Source of the DNA: an uncultured Christensenella sp.
GTDB lineage: Bacteria > Bacillota > Clostridia > Christensenellales > UBA3700
Length of the DNA stretch: 32,628 bases
Assembly: GCA_910577795.1 (NCBI GenBank)
Contig: CAJTNW010000017.1
Coordinates: 1,398-34,025 of the forward strand
Reading direction: 5' to 3'
A program made the translations under genes and the position numbers. Below the pieces are notes generated by a model. The model ran no database searches. It was not told where the DNA came from and was given only the letters and a program-made list of their open reading frames with translations. Below are positions 25,388 to 32,301 of this stretch, piece by piece; position 1 is the first letter of the stretch, and the number at the start of each line of letters is the position of its first letter.

Positions 25388-26659
25388 ATGAAATCAGTAG
25401 GAATTGCAATATTGGGATTTGGCACAGTTGGTGGTGGCACTTACAATATCCTAGCAGAAAGAAAGGAAAGAATTAAAGAAGAGTATGGTGTTGACATAAC
25501 TGTAAAAGCAATTTATGTCAGAAATCCAAAAAAGGCAATAGCGAATGGTGCTCCGCAAGAATTGGTTACTAGCAATTTTGATGACATTATTACCAATTCA
25601 TCTATTGATATTGTTGCAGAATGTATTGGAGGTATTGAACCTGCAAAAACTTTTTTAATTGAATCATTAAAGGCTGGTAAAAATATTGTAACAGCAAATA
25701 AAGAGTTGTTTGCAAAACATTGGGGCGAACTTGAAAAGTACGCACAGGAGACTAAGGCAGGTATGTATTTTGAGGCAACTTGTGGTGGTGGTATTCCTGT
25801 TATTAGAACTTTAACTCAAGCAATGCAAGCAAACACATTGCTACAAATAAAAGGTATCATTAATGGTACAACAAACTATATTTTGACAAGAATGTCAAAT
25901 GAGGGAGCAAGTTATGCAGATGTGCTTGCAGATGCTCAGGCTTTAGGTTTTGCAGAGGCAGACCCTACCGCAGATGTTGAGGGATATGACGCAAGTTATA
26001 AACTATCTATTTTATCATCTCTTGCGTTTAATAGATTTTTACCTGTAGAACTTATTTATCGTGAGGGTATAAGCAATGTGCAAGCAGAAGATATTGCAAT
26101 TGGTAAGCAATTGGGTTACACTATAAAATTACTTGCTATTGCAAAACTTATTGATGGTAAAATTGAGGCAAGAGTTCATCCTGTATTCTTAAAAAATTCT
26201 CATCCACTAGCAAGTGTTTCTGGTTCGTTTAATGGTGTTTTTCTTGTTGGTGATAATGTTGGCGATATTATGCTTTATGGTAGAGGTGCAGGTAGTTTGC
26301 CTACTGGTAGCGCGGTTGTAAGTGATATTGTTTTTTGTGCAAGACAGATAGAGCACGCAAGATATGCTGAAATAAGTGACGTAATAACAAAACAAGATAT
26401 TATAACAGATTTTACAAGTGACTATTATATGAGAATGACAGTGCTTGATATACCGGGTGTTTTAAGCCAAATTACAAGTATTTTTGCAGATAACAATATT
26501 AGTATAACAAGTATGCGTCAAGATGCAGGCGAGGGTGTTGTAAGCATAGTTTTGGTTACTCATAAATCTTCAGAAAATAATATTCGCAAAGCAATTAAGG
26601 AAATAGAATCTTTAAGCGAAGTGCAAAAAGTAAACTCTGTTATTAGGGTAGAAAAATAA
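25388..26659 (+). CDS. hom: Homoserine dehydrogenase with ACT domain
   Basis: The enzyme reduces aspartate semialdehyde to homoserine, the branch point to threonine and methionine. The 423-residue protein has the NAD(P)-binding loop GFGTVGGG (10-17), the catalytic-domain signatures TANKELFAKHWGEL, GIINGTTNYILTRM and AEADPTADVEGYDASYKLSIL, and a C-terminal ACT domain (about 345-423, beginning YMRMTVLDIPGVLSQI) for feedback control, probably by threonine. GGAGG precedes the start. No other aspartate-pathway gene is adjacent. Confidence 0.96.
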   Translation: MKSVGIAILGFGTVGGGTYNILAERKERIKEEYGVDITVKAIYVRNPKKAIANGAPQELVTSNFDDIITNSSIDIVAECIGGIEPAKTFLIESLKAGKNIVTANKELFAKHWGELEKYAQETKAGMYFEATCGGGIPVIRTLTQAMQANTLLQIKGIINGTTNYILTRMSNEGASYADVLADAQALGFAEADPTADVEGYDASYKLSILSSLAFNRFLPVELIYREGISNVQAEDIAIGKQLGYTIKLLAIAKLIDGKIEARVHPVFLKNSHPLASVSGSFNGVFLVGDNVGDIMLYGRGAGSLPTGSAVVSDIVFCARQIEHARYAEISDVITKQDIITDFTSDYYMRMTVLDIPGVLSQITSIFADNNISITSMRQDAGEGVVSIVLVTHKSSENNIRKAIKEIESLSEVQKVNSVIRVEK

Positions 26660-26751
26660 TAGATTAAGTATTTTGAAAAATGTATTATACGTTATAAGTA
26701 TATATTATATTTGCAATTATAATAAATGAATAGATTAGTATATTAAAATAA

Positions 26752-26780
26752 TTTACTTGATTAAAAACTTGTGATAAAAT
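26752..26780 (+). promoter_or_regulatory. Promoter of guaA
   Basis: TTTACT (26752-26757), 17 bases, TAAAAT (26775-26780), leaving a leader of about 23 bases with AAAGGAG. There is no room for a purine riboswitch. Confidence 0.55.
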
Positions 26781-26809
26781 GTAATAAATAAACAAAGGAG
26801 CCTATATTT

Positions 26810-28072
26810 ATGGAAACTAAACAAACTGTTGTAATTGTTGACCTATCTGGTCGTTGCAATCAACTTATAGCAAGAAGTGTTCGTAATTTAAATGTTTATT
26901 GTATGCTTGTTGGCGACAATGCTAAAATTGCGGATATTCAAAAAGTTAATCCAATTGGTATCATTTTAACTGGTGAAGCAGATGGCGAAAAATCTATTGA
27001 GTCTGAAGTTAAAACTTTGGGTGTGCCAGTTTTGGATATTAGAGGTATTGATGTTGAAAGCAAACAAGGTGCTAAAACTTTAAAAACTTTCCTATATAAG
27101 ACTTGTAAAGCAAAAGGTGAGTGGACTATGAAAGCATTTACAGAGTCAATGATAGAAGAGTTAAAAGAAAAAATTGGCGATAAAAAAGTTCTTTGTGCTT
27201 TGAGTGGTGGTGTTGATAGTGCTGTTTGTGCTGCTTTGATACACAAAGCAAATAAAGACTGCTTAACTTGCGTTTTTGTTGACCATGGTTTGATGAGAAA
27301 AGGTGAACCCGAGCAAGTTGTAGAGGTTTTCCGTAATAAATTGGGTATGAATTTAATACATATTGACGCATCTGAAAGATTTTTGACAAAACTTGAAGGT
27401 GTTGATGACCCAGAACGCAAAAGAAAGATTATTGGTGAGGAATTTATTAGAGTATTTGAGGAAGAGGCTAAAAAAATTGGTGCAGTTGATTTCCTAGTAC
27501 AAGGTACAATTTATCCAGATATTATCGAAAGCGGTATTGGTAGTAAAGGCTTAGTTAAGAGCCATCATAATGTTGGTGGTCTTCCTGACGTTATTGATTT
27601 TAAAGAAATTTTAGAGCCTGTTAAAGATTTGTTTAAGGACGAAGTAAGAAAAGTTGGTATTGAGGTTGGTCTTCCATTAGAACAAGTTAATCGTCAACCA
27701 TTCCCAGGCCCAGGTCTTGGAGTAAGATGTATTGGTGCTATAACTCGTGAAAGACTTGCTATTTTAAAAGATGCAGACTTTATTATGCGTGAAGAAATTG
27801 CAAAAGCAGGTTGGAATACAAAAATTTGGCAATACTTTGCTGTTATTACAGATATGAAGAGTGTTGGTGTACGCAACGAAGTAAGAAGTTATGAATATAC
27901 AGTTGCTTTGCGTGCTATCCATAGTATTGATGCTATGACTGCTCAATTTGTATATCTTCCATTTGAGATTTTGGAAAAAATTAGTCGCAGAATTACTACT
28001 GAAGTTGTTGGAGTAAATAGAGTTGTTTATGATATAACTTCTAAGCCACCAGCAACTATTGAGTGGGAATAA
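26810..28072 (+). CDS. guaA: GMP synthetase with truncated, glutaminase-dead N-terminus
   Basis: The ATP-pyrophosphatase half is complete: P-loop S132-G-G-V-D-S137, the FVDHGLMRKGE segment, the PFPGPGLGVRCIG loop, and a dimerisation domain ending in KPPATIEWE. It should adenylate XMP and form GMP. The N-terminal amidotransferase domain is reduced to about 104 residues instead of about 200. Its first 55 residues still align (NQLIARSVRNLNVY, NPIGIILTG) and its end still aligns (GEWTMKAF). The nucleophile elbow GICYGMQL is replaced by LDIRGID, and the His-x-Glu part of the triad is absent. At 420 residues the protein is about 90 shorter than typical GuaA. The frame is intact, so this is not a recent break. 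The enzyme probably uses free ammonia or a separate glutaminase; none is in the window. Confidence 0.93.
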   Translation: METKQTVVIVDLSGRCNQLIARSVRNLNVYCMLVGDNAKIADIQKVNPIGIILTGEADGEKSIESEVKTLGVPVLDIRGIDVESKQGAKTLKTFLYKTCKAKGEWTMKAFTESMIEELKEKIGDKKVLCALSGGVDSAVCAALIHKANKDCLTCVFVDHGLMRKGEPEQVVEVFRNKLGMNLIHIDASERFLTKLEGVDDPERKRKIIGEEFIRVFEEEAKKIGAVDFLVQGTIYPDIIESGIGSKGLVKSHHNVGGLPDVIDFKEILEPVKDLFKDEVRKVGIEVGLPLEQVNRQPFPGPGLGVRCIGAITRERLAILKDADFIMREEIAKAGWNTKIWQYFAVITDMKSVGVRNEVRSYEYTVALRAIHSIDAMTAQFVYLPFEILEKISRRITTEVVGVNRVVYDITSKPPATIEWE

Positions 28073-28114
28073 TATTTAGTGTTTTTTGCTATTTTAAATG
28101 TTTAATATAAAGTA

Positions 28115-28145
28115 AACATACCGCTTTTGCGGTATGTTGTTTTTA
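28115..28145 (+). terminator. Terminator of guaA
   Basis: AACATACCGC (28115-28124) pairs with GCGGTATGTT (28129-28138) over TTTT, followed by GTTTTTAT. The remaining 145 bases to 28290 are AT-rich and show nothing further. Confidence 0.9.
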
Positions 28146-28290
28146 TAAGTGTTTAGTATATAAAATAAAACAATTTATCAAAAAATAAGTCAGTATTTAA
28201 TATTAATTTAATTGCTTTTTATTTGCGTTTTTTAACAAAAATCTGTCAAAAATCGGTAGTATTTAATAAATTTCAGTTTATAATTGTCTT

Positions 28291-28551
28291 TTAATCATTA
28301 AAAAGTTTGGCAAATTTTTTACCAATTTCTATCCCACATTCCAAATGAAAATTGTTTGTAAGTGAAATGTATTCGTTATTTAATTCCAAAATATTTTTTA
28401 GTTTTTTGTTTTGTTCATTATTTAATAGTTTTTGCAATTCTATTATTTGCGTGTCCAGTTTTTGTTGAAAATTAGTAATTTCTTTTGGTTGATTTTCTAA
28501 TATTTCAAGTAGTTTACCACTTATTATTTCATAAATCAGTTTTGTATTCAT
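28291..28551 (-). CDS. Small helical protein divergent from the XRE regulator
   Basis: This 86-residue, highly charged, probably all-helical protein has likely coiled-coil heptads in the middle (about 25-65) and a C-terminal ECGIEIGKKFAKLF helix. It is loosely like small clostridial DUF6809-type proteins, but I cannot confirm a family. GGAG lies 7 bases before the ATG and a clear promoter reads towards it, so it is a real gene. It is divergent from the XRE regulator next to the agr locus and may be controlled by it. Confidence 0.6.
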   Translation of the reverse strand: MNTKLIYEIISGKLLEILENQPKEITNFQQKLDTQIIELQKLLNNEQNKKLKNILELNNEYISLTNNFHLECGIEIGKKFAKLFND

Positions 28552-28594
28552 ACATTACTCCATAAATATATTTAAAATTATCTTTTATAGTGTT

Positions 28595-28623
28595 ATTTTA
28601 ACTCATTTAAATTACTAAGTCAA
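28595..28623 (-). promoter_or_regulatory. Promoter of the small helical protein
   Basis: On the minus strand TTGACT and TAAAAT are 17 bases apart (plus-strand positions 28618-28623 and 28595-28600). The leader is about 37 bases. Confidence 0.6.
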
Positions 28624-28650
28624 GATGTTAATTGTATATAACTAAAGTTG

Positions 28651-28680
28651 TTTATAATTATTTTCAATATGGTATATAAT
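28651..28680 (+). promoter_or_regulatory. Promoter of the XRE regulator
   Basis: TTTATA (28651-28656), 18 bases, TATAAT (28675-28680). A direct repeat, TTGTATATAA / TTGTTTATAA, with starts about 15 bases apart (near 28633 and 28648), overlaps its -35 and could be an operator. Confidence 0.5.
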
Positions 28681-28709
28681 ATAATCAATAAAACTTATGG
28701 AGTAAAGAT

Positions 28710-29042
28710 ATGAGTATTAAAAACAAAATAAGAGATATAATGAATGAGCAAGGTTATACAATTTATTTGTTATCCAAAGCAACTGAATTATCCCAAACAA
28801 GCATAGCAAACTGGTTTAATAAGGTAAATAACGAACCTAGTGTGTCTGCACTAGAAAAAGTTTGTAAAGTTTTTGGAATAACAATGGCGGAGTTATTTGC
28901 GACAGAAAACGATGTTATGTTGCCATGTAAGGAAGATTTTAAAGAAATGTATCACAAATGGCAACGTTTGACTCCTATGCAAAGAAATGCAGTAAAAGTA
29001 CACATTGATAGTTATATTAAATCCAAAACAGTTGTTGATTGA
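28710..29042 (+). CDS. XRE-family HTH transcriptional regulator
   Basis: The 110-residue protein has a Cro/CI-type helix-turn-helix (about 3-65): the recognition helix region is LSQTSIANWFNK, followed by PSVSALEKVCKVFGITMAELF. A short C-terminal helical part (70-110) may serve for dimerisation. There is no sensor domain. It lies just before agrA, whose -35 overlaps this gene's stop codon, so read-through into agrAC is possible because no terminator lies between. It may regulate itself, the divergent small protein and agr; this is inferred from position. Confidence 0.88.
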   Translation: MSIKNKIRDIMNEQGYTIYLLSKATELSQTSIANWFNKVNNEPSVSALEKVCKVFGITMAELFATENDVMLPCKEDFKEMYHKWQRLTPMQRNAVKVHIDSYIKSKTVVD

Positions 29043-29067
29043 CAATTAATTATAATAATGCTACAAT
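29039..29067 (+). promoter_or_regulatory. Promoter of agrA-agrC, overlapping the XRE stop codon
   Basis: Consensus TTGACA (29039-29044), 17 bases, TACAAT (29062-29067). The stop TGA of the regulator is bases 2-4 of the -35. The predicted +1 falls on the ATG at 29074, downstream of the AGAGGA site. A second -10-like TATAAT at 29051-29056 would give a conventional leader but has no good -35. Confidence 0.6.
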
Positions 29068-29082
29068 AGAGGAATGAAAAAT

Positions 29083-29793
29083 ATGATAAACATAGCAATT
29101 TGTGATGATGACATATCTGTTGCAAAAGAGATTGAAGAATTAATTAAAAGCATAGTAAATACAGAAGTTTATAATATTACTATTTTTGATAATGGTGATG
29201 ATTTTTTAAAATCTGATTTGAAAAAATACGAGATGGTGTTTTTGGATATAGAAATCGGAAATATTTCTGGTATTGATATAGCGGTTAGACTGAGAAACAT
29301 TAATAAAATTGCAATCATATTTTTTATTACAAATCATTTTAGGTATATATCGGAAGCACTTAAGTCTATGCCATTCCAATATATCTTAAAACCAATAAGT
29401 CAACAAAAGGATTTTTTTATTGACGAATTTAAAAGAGGTATCAACAAACTAAAAAAATCAAAACATTCTATGCTAGTAAAAACTTATTATGGTGAAGAAT
29501 TAATAAAAGTTGGCTCAATTTTGTATATAGAATGTCTTAACAGAAAAGTTGATATACACACAAAAGATAAAGTTATCAGTTGTACTGGTAAATTGCAAGA
29601 ATTAATAGATAAATTATTGCCTTATGATTTTATCCAATGCCATAATAGTTATCTTGTAAATTTAAAATATATTGTACAAATAAAACATAATGTGCTAATG
29701 TTGAATAATGGAATGTCATTGCCAATTAGTAGAAGATTTTTACATTCAACAAGAGATTCGCGAGATAAATATTTGGCTGGAGTTAATATATGA
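29083..29793 (+). CDS. agrA: AgrA-like LytTR response regulator
   Basis: This 236-residue, two-domain regulator has a receiver with the acidic cluster D8-D9-D10, phospho-acceptor D55 in FLDIEIG and a conserved Lys in LKPIS, then a LytTR DNA-binding domain (about 130-236) with HNSYLVNLKYI and LPISRRF. LytTR proteins bind pairs of direct repeats about two helix turns apart, which fits the elements found before agrB and agrD. The start at 29083 has AGAGGA 10 bases upstream; the ATG at 29074, three codons earlier, is possible if the mRNA is leaderless. The stop overlaps agrC by 4 bases. Confidence 0.92.
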   Translation: MINIAICDDDISVAKEIEELIKSIVNTEVYNITIFDNGDDFLKSDLKKYEMVFLDIEIGNISGIDIAVRLRNINKIAIIFFITNHFRYISEALKSMPFQYILKPISQQKDFFIDEFKRGINKLKKSKHSMLVKTYYGEELIKVGSILYIECLNRKVDIHTKDKVISCTGKLQELIDKLLPYDFIQCHNSYLVNLKYIVQIKHNVLMLNNGMSLPISRRFLHSTRDSRDKYLAGVNI

Positions 29794-31088
29794 AAAATTG
29801 GATGTTTATTTTTGCCGATATTGGCGGATTAGTAGTAAGCCTTTTTGTAATGAAATCATTTTTTATTATGTTTGGCGAAAAAAGATTTGATAGCAAATGG
29901 CTTAATTTTTTGGCAGATTTTTTATTTATTGGAATCAGCACAATTTTAAACGTGTTTAAGTTTAATCAAATAGTATTTGCAGTTTTATTTTATCTTGTTT
30001 TACTGGCATATACTTTTATTTATGTAATAAAACCTTTTCGCAGATTTTATTCGTCATTAGTATGTTATATTCTGTTTATTGTCGGTGAAATGCTAATGGG
30101 CTTATTAATAAGTGCAATTTCAAAAATGACAGTTGAGGAAATAATACAAAATATTGTATATTATTCATTAAATTCGATAGCAACTAAATTAATTTTATAT
30201 GCAATCATAAAACCTATTTCATCTTATGTAGTTTGTAAAAGTAATTCAATACCAAAATTAGCAATGGTTGCATTTATATTTTTACCAGTAACAACTGTTT
30301 CAATATTATATTTTTTATCAGTTTATGTTTATAAAAACAATAGTAGTAATGTACAAATAATTTGCTTTATATTATCATTATTATTAATTATATCAAATAT
30401 GGTTGTATTTTTTATTTTGGATTATGTATCAAAACAAAAGGACAAGGAAAAATACATTGAAACAAAAACAAAACAACTTGAGTATGAACGGCAATATTAT
30501 AGCGATTTGTATGAAAAACAAACAGTTTCGGATAAAGTTACACATGATTTAAAAAATAAATTTTTTGCAATAAACTCACTGCTTAAAGATAATCCTGCGC
30601 GAGCGGAAGAAGAAATGGCGGAAATTTTAGCCACATTTGAAGAAGTAAGTTTGCTTAAAATTACAGGTAATAGCGGAATAGATGCTCTTTTAAATCATAA
30701 ATTTACTATTGCAAAAGCAAACAATATCAAAACAAAAGTACTTTGTTGTATTGGAAGTATACAGAATATTGATATTGTTGACTTGTGTGTTATAATTGGA
30801 AATTTACTTGATAATAGCATAGAAGCATGTTTGAAAGTTGACGAAGTGGAAAAAAGATTTATAAGTGTAAATTTAAAACAAGAATTGCAATTTTTAAAAA
30901 TAACTATTGCTAACTCCTATACCAAGGAAAATAATGTGGGAAAAACAAGTAAAAAAGATACATTACATCATGGATTTGGTAAGGATAACGTTAAAGAAAT
31001 TGTAGATAAATATAATGGCTATTATACAGTTACAGAAGAAGAAAATCAGTATGTTGTAATAGTAGGAGTAGAAGATAAAAATAATTAA
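29790..31088 (+). CDS. agrC: AgrC-like sensor histidine kinase
   Basis: The 432-residue sensor has about six membrane helices in the first 220 residues, with no large outer domain, as in peptide-sensing HPK10 kinases. A linker coiled coil leads to the phospho-acceptor H252 in THDLKNK. The GHKL ATPase domain has the N-box G-N338-L-L-D-N342-S-I-E-A and the G-box HHGFGKDNVKEIV. It is expected to bind the cyclic peptide made from AgrD and to phosphorylate AgrA. It is coupled to agrA by an ATGA overlap and followed by a terminator, which separates it from agrB. Confidence 0.9.
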   Translation: MKNWMFIFADIGGLVVSLFVMKSFFIMFGEKRFDSKWLNFLADFLFIGISTILNVFKFNQIVFAVLFYLVLLAYTFIYVIKPFRRFYSSLVCYILFIVGEMLMGLLISAISKMTVEEIIQNIVYYSLNSIATKLILYAIIKPISSYVVCKSNSIPKLAMVAFIFLPVTTVSILYFLSVYVYKNNSSNVQIICFILSLLLIISNMVVFFILDYVSKQKDKEKYIETKTKQLEYERQYYSDLYEKQTVSDKVTHDLKNKFFAINSLLKDNPARAEEEMAEILATFEEVSLLKITGNSGIDALLNHKFTIAKANNIKTKVLCCIGSIQNIDIVDLCVIIGNLLDNSIEACLKVDEVEKRFISVNLKQELQFLKITIANSYTKENNVGKTSKKDTLHHGFGKDNVKEIVDKYNGYYTVTEEENQYVVIVGVEDKNN

Positions 31089-31090
31089 CA

Positions 31091-31127
31091 AATATCCGGC
31101 GATTTTAGCCGGGTATTTTCTATTTTT
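31091..31127 (+). terminator. Terminator of agrAC
   Basis: AATATCCGGC (31091-31100) pairs with GCCGGGTATT (31108-31117), with one T-G pair, over a 7-base loop, followed by TTCTATTTTT. It insulates agrB from agrAC transcription. Confidence 0.85.
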
Positions 31128-31128
31128 A

Positions 31129-31174
31129 TGCAAAAAGTTGTCAAAACTGCAAACATTCTTGTTAATTCTGCAAA
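31129..31174 (+). promoter_or_regulatory. Candidate AgrA operator, copy 1 (before agrB)
   Basis: A 46-bp element containing TTGTCAAAACTGCAAA (31138-31153) and TTGTTAATTCTGCAAA (31159-31174), two related units 21 bp apart, which places them on the same face of the helix. It matches the second copy before agrD at 44 of 46 positions. The spacing suits a LytTR dimer. No other protein in the window is a better candidate to bind it. Confidence 0.7.
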
Positions 31175-31192
31175 ATCCAAAAATTTAGGAAT

Positions 31193-31206
31193 GATTATGC
31201 TACAAT
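31193..31206 (+). promoter_or_regulatory. -10 region of the agrB promoter, no -35
   Basis: TACAAT (31201-31206) and the overlapping-region alternative GATTAT (31193-31198) lie between the operator and agrB. Neither has a -35 at the proper distance, as expected of an activator-dependent promoter. GATTAT lies 18 bases after the operator, nearly the same distance as the -10 in the agrD copy. Confidence 0.45.
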
Positions 31207-31221
31207 GCTTTTGAGGTGTTT

Positions 31222-31851
31222 ATGATTAATTATTTAGCAAAAAAAATCACAAATTATTACATTAAAAAAAATAAAATTAAAGAGGAAGAAAGAGAGACTT
31301 ATGAGTATTGTTTTGACGTTTTATTATCCACAACTTTAAATTTGTTGGCAATAGTAATTATTTCAGTTGCAACTGCGTTATATATTGAAGGTTTGATATT
31401 TACAATTGTTTTTATGACAATGCGTGGAGTAGGTGGTGGATATCATGCAAATACACATTTGTCTTGCTTTTTAACTATAATGGTAATTTTTGCAGGCTAT
31501 GTAACAATATTAAAATTAGTGCCAGAACAAATTATTTTTTATATTTCAATAGCACTTTTGGGGGTAGGTTTTATTTTGACGGCAATAATGGCGCCAGTGG
31601 ATAACGAAAACAAACCGCTTACTATTAAGGAATATAAAAAAAATAAAATAAAAACAATTATAATATTGTCATTTTATGTGCTTGTTTGTGCAATTTTAAT
31701 GATTTTTAAAGTGACAAGATATTATTCATTTAATATTAGTTATCCATTATTTATGGTTTCAATGTTGATGGTATTAGGTTGGCTAAAAAATTTGAAATGG
31801 AAAAAAAAGGATAGTATTAAAATAGTCAAAAAAAATGTTGATATAGAATAA
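31222..31851 (+). CDS. agrB: AgrB-like processing endopeptidase
   Basis: This 209-residue membrane cysteine protease should cut the AgrD C-terminus and form the thiolactone. The catalytic pair is H75 in GGGYHANT and C82 in HLSCFLT, seven residues apart as in Staphylococcus AgrB (H77/C84). The family's MRGVGGG stretch precedes the His. About five to six membrane helices are visible, with a basic N-terminus and C-terminus. ATG 31222 is chosen over a GTG at 31216 because the latter lies inside the GAGGTG ribosome site. It has its own promoter with the AgrA-type element. Confidence 0.93.
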   Translation: MINYLAKKITNYYIKKNKIKEEERETYEYCFDVLLSTTLNLLAIVIISVATALYIEGLIFTIVFMTMRGVGGGYHANTHLSCFLTIMVIFAGYVTILKLVPEQIIFYISIALLGVGFILTAIMAPVDNENKPLTIKEYKKNKIKTIIILSFYVLVCAILMIFKVTRYYSFNISYPLFMVSMLMVLGWLKNLKWKKKDSIKIVKKNVDIE

Positions 31852-31877
31852 AATTTTCTTGTTTTTTGACGATTTTT

Positions 31878-31923
31878 TGCAAAAAGTTGTCAAAACTGCA
31901 AACATTCTTGTCAATTTTGCAAA
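31878..31923 (+). promoter_or_regulatory. Candidate AgrA operator, copy 2 (before agrD)
   Basis: The same 46-bp element as at 31129-31174, with units TTGTCAAAACTGCAAA (31887-31902) and TTGTCAATTTTGCAAA (31908-31923), again 21 bp apart. The two differences from copy 1 are both in the second unit. Confidence 0.7.
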
Positions 31924-31946
31924 GTTATTGATTTTAAGGATAAAAT
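31917..31946 (+). promoter_or_regulatory. Promoter of agrD
   Basis: TTGCAA (31917-31922), 18 bases, TAAAAT (31941-31946). The -35 is part of the operator's second unit, so activator and polymerase would touch. The leader of about 35 bases ends in AAAGGAGGT. Confidence 0.55.
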
Positions 31947-31987
31947 TTTTTATCATTTAAATAGAAATTTTAAAGGAGGTATATACT

Positions 31988-32122
31988 ATGAAAAAAGTTC
32001 AAAAGAACAGTGTGGGTCTTATCCCAAAACTTGCAAAAAAAGTTGGTGAGCGTTCAGTTAATCAAACTTGCACATGGTGGTCACATCAACCAAAAGTTCC
32101 TGCTAGTATGAAAAAAGACTAA
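31988..32122 (+). CDS. agrD: AgrD-like cyclic thiolactone autoinducer precursor
   Basis: This 44-residue peptide has the three parts of AgrD: a basic amphipathic leader (about 1-22), a core with Cys28 in T-C28-T-W-W-S32, and a charged tail HQPKVPASMKKD. The core and tail parallel clostridial AgrD peptides, in which C-x-W-F-T is followed by YQPxxP. Cyclisation between Cys28 and Ser32 would give a five-residue ring with a short N-terminal tail ending in N-Q-T. An AAAGGAGGT site lies 8 bases before the ATG. It directly follows agrB but has its own promoter and operator copy. Confidence 0.88.
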   Translation: MKKVQKNSVGLIPKLAKKVGERSVNQTCTWWSHQPKVPASMKKD

Positions 32123-32202
32123 TTTTGGGGCAACATAAGAAGTGATGGTAATTTATTTACATATTATTAGTCATTAAATAGTAAAATAAAATTTTATTTG
32201 CA

Positions 32203-32237
32203 GAGTGACTTAATTAAAAGTCACTCGCCATTACTTT
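32203..32237 (+). terminator. Terminator of agrD
   Basis: GAGTGACTT (32203-32211) pairs with AAGTCACTC (32218-32226) over six bases. The T-run (CTTTTTAAT) begins only about 8 bases later, so efficiency may be modest. Confidence 0.6.
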
Positions 32238-32301
32238 TTAATAAGGGGGTATTTATAAAAAATGAAAAAATAAATATTAAAAGGAGTTTATATAAAATAA
32301 T

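Noticed and set aside
26810..27130. GuaA shortening caused by a frameshift or assembly gap
   Set aside because: The reading frame is continuous and both flanks of the missing part align smoothly. All three frames through the junction were considered and no remnant of GICYGMQL is seen.
32243..32270. Mini-ORF after agrD (AGGGGG site, then ATG-AAA-AAA-stop)
   Set aside because: Three codons are too few to call a gene. It could be a leader peptide, but no attenuator structure is visible.
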